A DNA stretch of 64,000 bases, taken from NCBI RefSeq assembly GCF_030817495.1, contig NZ_JAUSZK010000001.1:1715001-1779000 (forward strand). Direction: 5' to 3'. The notes beneath the pieces are model-generated. The model worked only from the letters and a program-made list of their open reading frames with translations. It was not told the DNA's origin and made no database searches. Shown piece after piece: positions 60,949 to 64,000 of this stretch. The translations under genes and the position numbers were made by a program. The first letter of the stretch is position 1. Each line of letters starts with the position of its first letter. The stretch is from Streptomyces sp. V3I7 (lineage in GTDB: Bacteria; Actinomycetota; Actinomycetes; Streptomycetales; Streptomycetaceae).

Positions 60949-61020
60949 GGGGCGCGGGGAACTGCGCGACCAGCCCCGACGGACCCGCGGTCGACACGGG
61001 ACCCGTCGAGGCACACGCGT
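60949..61020. repeat. Dispersed Streptomyces intergenic repeat, copy 3
   Basis: Read on the minus strand its end GGCTGGTCGCGCAGTTCCCC followed by GCGCCCCT matches copy 1 at 32391 almost base for base. It separates the convergent desulfurase and PfkB-family kinase genes. Confidence 0.8.
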
Positions 61021-61033
61021 GGTCGCCCGCAGA

Positions 61034-62008
61034 TCAGGCCAGGTGCGCCCGCACCTCCGCGGCGGCGTCCTCGCCGTAGGCCTTGGTGAAGCGGTCCATG
61101 AAGTGACCGCGGCGCAGCTGGTACTCCTGCGTGCCGACCGTCTCGATGACGAGGGTGGCGAGCATGCAGCCGACCTGGGCGGCGCGCTCCAGGGAGACGC
61201 CCCAGGCCAGACCGGACAGGAAGCCGGCGCGGAAGGCGTCGCCGACGCCGGTCGGGTCGGCCTTCACGTCCTCCTCGGGGCAGCCGACCTCGATCGGGTC
61301 CGCGCCGACCCGCTCGATGCGCACGCCGCGCGAGCCGAGGGTGGTGACCCGGTGGCCGACCTTGGCGAGGATCTCCTCGGCGCTCCAGCCGGTCTTGGAC
61401 TCGATGAGCCCCTTCTCGTACTCGTTGGAGAAGAGGTAGGTCGCCCCGTCCAGCAGTATCCGGATCTCCTCCCCGTCCATGCGGGCGATCTGCTGGGAGA
61501 AGTCGGCGGCGAACGGGATGTTCCGGGAGCGGCACTCCTCGGTGTGGCGGAGCATCGCCTCGGGGTCGTCGGCGCCGATCAGGACCAGGTCCAGGCCCTC
61601 GACACGGTCGGCGACGGTCTTCAGCTCGATCTGCCGGGCCTCGCTCATCGCACCGGTGTAGAAGGAGCCGATCTGGTTGTGGTCGGCGTCGGTGGTGCAC
61701 ACGAAGCGGGCGGTGTGCAGGGTCTCGGAGATGCGGACCGACTCGGTGTCCACGCCATGCCGCTCCAGCCAGGCGCGGTACTCGTCGAAGTCGAAGCCCG
61801 CGGCGCCGACCAGGACCGGCCGGGTGCCGAGCTGTCCCATGCCGAAGGCGATGTTGGCGCCGACGCCGCCCCGGCGTACGTCGAGGTTGTCGACCAGGAA
61901 GGAGAGCGAGACCGTGTGCAGCTGGTCCGCGACGAACTGGTCGGCGAAGCGGCCGGGGAAGGTCATGAGGTGGTCGGTGGCGATGGAGCCGGTGACTGCG
62001 ATGCGCAC
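61034..62008 (-). CDS. PfkB-family carbohydrate/nucleoside kinase
   Basis: A 324-residue ribokinase-fold enzyme. RGGVGANIAFGMGQLG is the substrate-side signature, and the C-terminal PfkB motif with anion hole and catalytic Asp is DPTGVGDAFRAGFLSGLAW. VGAAGFDFDEYRAWL and the adenosine-kinase-like VCTTDADHNQIGSFYTGAM suggest the actinobacterial adenosine-kinase branch rather than sugar phosphate kinases, but the substrate cannot be fixed. GTG at 62008 with AGGAGAG upstream; longer frames are not conserved in character. Confidence 0.93.
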   Translation of the reverse strand: MRIAVTGSIATDHLMTFPGRFADQFVADQLHTVSLSFLVDNLDVRRGGVGANIAFGMGQLGTRPVLVGAAGFDFDEYRAWLERHGVDTESVRISETLHTARFVCTTDADHNQIGSFYTGAMSEARQIELKTVADRVEGLDLVLIGADDPEAMLRHTEECRSRNIPFAADFSQQIARMDGEEIRILLDGATYLFSNEYEKGLIESKTGWSAEEILAKVGHRVTTLGSRGVRIERVGADPIEVGCPEEDVKADPTGVGDAFRAGFLSGLAWGVSLERAAQVGCMLATLVIETVGTQEYQLRRGHFMDRFTKAYGEDAAAEVRAHLA

Positions 62009-62210
62009 GGCTGGGACTCTCCTGAGGAATGTGGTGGGGCGCGGCGCCCGCGCACGTCCGAGGGGCGGCGGGGAGGAGACGGGCGGGCGGTTGACAGTTA
62101 ACGCTACCCGCTCCGCTCTCCGTACCGGCCCGAATGCGGACGTCGCGGCCGACAAACCTACCCGATAGTAGATCTTTCGCCACCACCCGCACCATGCCTA
62201 CGGTGCGTTC

Positions 62211-62414
62211 ATGACGAACCTCAAGGCCCCCGCTCCGGCCGACCTCGACGGCGATCTGGCCTCTCTGCGCGGCGACTGCGCCCGGATGGCCCGGCACTGG
62301 ACGACGCCCAAGCGCGCCGCGTCCCGGCCGGTACCACCCTCGCTCATCCACGGGGTGGACGTCCCGGCGAAGTCCGCCCGGCTGCTGGACGCGATGTCGG
62401 AGTACGGCGACTAG
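62211..62414 (+). CDS. Small conserved hypothetical protein
   Basis: A 67-residue protein from ATG at 62211. It starts Thr-Asn-Leu-Lys and contains LRGDCARMARHWTTPKR and the proline-containing VPPSLIHGVDVPAKSARLL end. No membrane helix or known motif. Codon use (GC-rich third positions) fits a real gene. Function unknown. Confidence 0.65.
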   Translation: MTNLKAPAPADLDGDLASLRGDCARMARHWTTPKRAASRPVPPSLIHGVDVPAKSARLLDAMSEYGD

Positions 62415-62450
62415 CCGACTCCCGTCTTCGAGGGAACCGCACGCTCCTCT

Positions 62451-62489
62451 CCCGCGTCCCATCGCCGTCCCCCATGAAGGGGACGCGGG
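62451..62489 (+). terminator. Hairpin terminator or attenuator
   Basis: CCCGCGTCCC (62451-62460) pairs perfectly with GGGACGCGGG (62480-62489); an alternative inner stem GTCCCC/GGGGAC competes for the same right arm. It lies between the small gene and the start of the next gene. Confidence 0.6.
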
Positions 62490-62514
62490 CCACGACTCAC
62501 CAAGGAGCGATGCG

Positions 62515-64000
62515 GTGAACAGCGAGCGACCGGACAACCCCGACCACGCCCCCGGCGAGGACGCGGCCGCGGGGAGCGACAGGCAGGCCCTTGCCGGGGA
62601 CGGCAGGCCCGCGCGCCGCCGCTCACCCGTGGTCATCGCCTCGGTCGCGGCCGCCGTGCTGGTGGCCGGGGGCGGCGGCGCCTACCTCGCCACGACGGCC
62701 GCGGGCGGGTCGGGCGGACGTACGGACTCCGAGGCACCCGGCACCGACGCGGCTCCCCCGCCCCTCGCCCTGGACGGCTTCACGGCGGGCGACACGGGCG
62801 GCGGCACCGGCAGTGGGAGCGGCGGAAGTGGAGGGGGCAACAACGGGATCGCGCCCGGTGAGCCCGATCCGTACGGCCCGACGTACCGGGTGCGCGGTTC
62901 GCTGCCCGAGGGACCGGGCTCGGCGCCCGTGTACCGACCGGCCGGTGAGGTCACCCGCGGTGAGGTCACCCGGTTGGCCGAGGCGCTCGGGGTGAAGGGG
63001 ACGCCGGTGGCCGAGGGGCGGCAGGGCTGGCGGGTGGGACCGGAGAAAGGCGGCGCGGGTCCGACGCTGCGGGTGACCCGGCAGGCGCCGGGGACCTGGA
63101 CCTTCCAGCGGTCCGGAGCCGGGAGCGACAACTGCGCGAAGGGCCCGGTGTGCGCCCAGCCGCCGAACGGCCGGGACGCCGGCCCGGTGAGCGCGAAGGA
63201 CGCGGAGAAGGCGGCGGCGCCGGTGCTGAAGGCGCTGGGCCAGGACGACGCCAAGGTCGACGCGAGCCAGGCCGCCGGTGGCCGGCGCATGGTGAACGCC
63301 GATCCGGTGGTGGGCGGACTGCCCACGTACGGCTGGCGGATCGGGCTGTCCGTGGACGAGCGGGGCGACGTGGTCGACGGCAGCGGGCTGCTGAAGGCGC
63401 CGGCGAAGGGGGTCACGTACCCCGTCGTGAGCGCGCGCCGGACGCTGGAGCTGATGAGCAAGGCGCCGCGGACCGAGCAGCGGATGGGCATCGGCGGCTG
63501 CGCCAGTCCTGTACCGCTGAAGGACCGGGCGGAGCAGCCGTGCGGGGCGTCGGGGAGCCCTTCGGGGCAGGAGGCGGCGACGGTGGAGAAGGCGGTGTTC
63601 GGACTGGCCGCGCAGTCCGTCGCGGGGCGGCAGACGCTGGTGCCGTCCTGGCTGTTCGAGGTGCGGGCGGCGGGGGCGCGGGACGCGTTCACGGTGACGT
63701 ATCCGGCGGTCGACCCGAGGTATCTGGCCTCACCGTCGGAGCCGTCCGGGAAGGCGACCGGGGTGCCGCGGACGCAGGACGTGAAGGTGGCGGGTTACTC
63801 GGCCGACGGCCGGGAGCTGACCGTGCGCTTCACGGGCGGGGTGTGCGCCGAGTACCGGGCGACAGCGGCGGAGAGCGGGGAGCAGGTGACGGTCAGGGTG
63901 ACCGAGACGGTGCGGTCGGACAAGCCCTGCATCCTCATCGCCAAGGAATACGGGCGGACCATGCGCCTGGACGAGCCGCTCGGCGACCGGAAGGTGGTCG
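62515..64000 (+). CDS. Large membrane-anchored hypothetical protein (3' truncated by window edge)
   Basis: The frame is open from GTG 62515 (AAGGAG 9 nt upstream) to the window end, 495 codons. The first 40 residues are charged and cytoplasmic in character, with ARRRSPVV before one transmembrane helix (VIASVAAAVLVAGGGGAYLA, about 42-61). The remaining part is extracellular and low in cysteine, beginning with a Gly/Ser/Thr linker and the two duplicated units GEVTRGEVTR. There are VKGTPVAEGRQGWRV and later YPVVSARRTLELMSKAP. I recognise no enzyme motif; it resembles what actinobacterial annotation calls a large membrane protein. Confidence 0.82.
   Translation, partial: MNSERPDNPDHAPGEDAAAGSDRQALAGDGRPARRRSPVVIASVAAAVLVAGGGGAYLATTAAGGSGGRTDSEAPGTDAAPPPLALDGFTAGDTGGGTGSGSGGSGGGNNGIAPGEPDPYGPTYRVRGSLPEGPGSAPVYRPAGEVTRGEVTRLAEALGVKGTPVAEGRQGWRVGPEKGGAGPTLRVTRQAPGTWTFQRSGAGSDNCAKGPVCAQPPNGRDAGPVSAKDAEKAAAPVLKALGQDDAKVDASQAAGGRRMVNADPVVGGLPTYGWRIGLSVDERGDVVDGSGLLKAPAKGVTYPVVSARRTLELMSKAPRTEQRMGIGGCASPVPLKDRAEQPCGASGSPSGQEAATVEKAVFGLAAQSVAGRQTLVPSWLFEVRAAGARDAFTVTYPAVDPRYLASPSEPSGKATGVPRTQDVKVAGYSADGRELTVRFTGGVCAEYRATAAESGEQVTVRVTETVRSDKPCILIAKEYGRTMRLDEPLGDRKVV

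Overview
The window is very GC-rich actinobacterial chromosome with dense gene packing, GTG/TTG starts and Shine-Dalgarno sites close to GGAGG. Gene content and order (thiamine genes, PASTA kinase, bacterioferritin, class II DAHP synthase, phosphofructokinase, glkA, bc1/aa3 respiratory cluster) fit the conserved core of a Streptomyces genome. From memory the order resembles the S. coelicolor region around glkA and the qcr/cta genes; no database was searched. About 58 protein genes are called; no rRNA, tRNA, CRISPR array, prophage or biosynthetic gene cluster was seen.

Layout. 1-9.0 kb: a DUF58/transglutaminase pair, DUF3040 protein, methyltransferase, a HEPN-type protein, a TetR regulator and a CrtI-like flavoprotein. 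9.0-16 kb: a low-complexity membrane protein, metF, thiE, a small DNA-binding protein, a ferredoxin-reductase-like flavoprotein, then a TPP riboswitch driving thiO-thiS-thiG. 16-24 kb: PASTA Ser/Thr kinase, endonuclease IV, a His-rich membrane protein behind a CsoR-like palindrome, a sulfite-oxidase-like protein, bfr and bfd separated by an IS481-family element next to an 85-bp MITE-like element, then DAHP synthase. 24-33.5 kb: a trp leader peptide and attenuator before a fused TrpE-TrpG, pfkA, a two-component system, plsC, an esterase and glkA. 33.5-44 kb: DUF5304 protein, ArsA-like ATPase, SRPBCC protein, phosphoesterase, acyl-CoA ligase, two glycosyltransferases, a metallopeptidase-like lipoprotein. 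43-49.7 kb: two NlpC/P60 hydrolases, a NYN-domain protein, a rhomboid protease with a stand-alone RAM domain, and trpD. 49.8-59.2 kb: the aerobic respiratory chain (qcrCAB, ctaE; ctaCDF) with a pseudo-receiver gene and an L,D-transpeptidase between the two blocks. 59.5-64 kb: a cysteine desulfurase-TusA fusion, a PfkB-family kinase and the start of a membrane protein cut by the window end.

Themes. Iron storage and release (bfr, bfd with an iron box), aromatic amino acid supply (DAHP synthase, TrpEG with attenuation, trpD), cofactor synthesis (TPP-controlled thi genes, metF) and the respiratory terminus are each represented. The most noteworthy points are a +1 frameshift in the Rieske gene qcrA; two nested insertions at a CTAG site that is also the bfd stop codon, where the target duplication supplies the transposase stop codon; and several loci where degenerate copies of a gene's own 3' end lie just downstream of it. 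No complete undescribed system could be demonstrated; the best leads are the metal-regulated His-rich DUF4396 protein and the recurring gene-end duplications.
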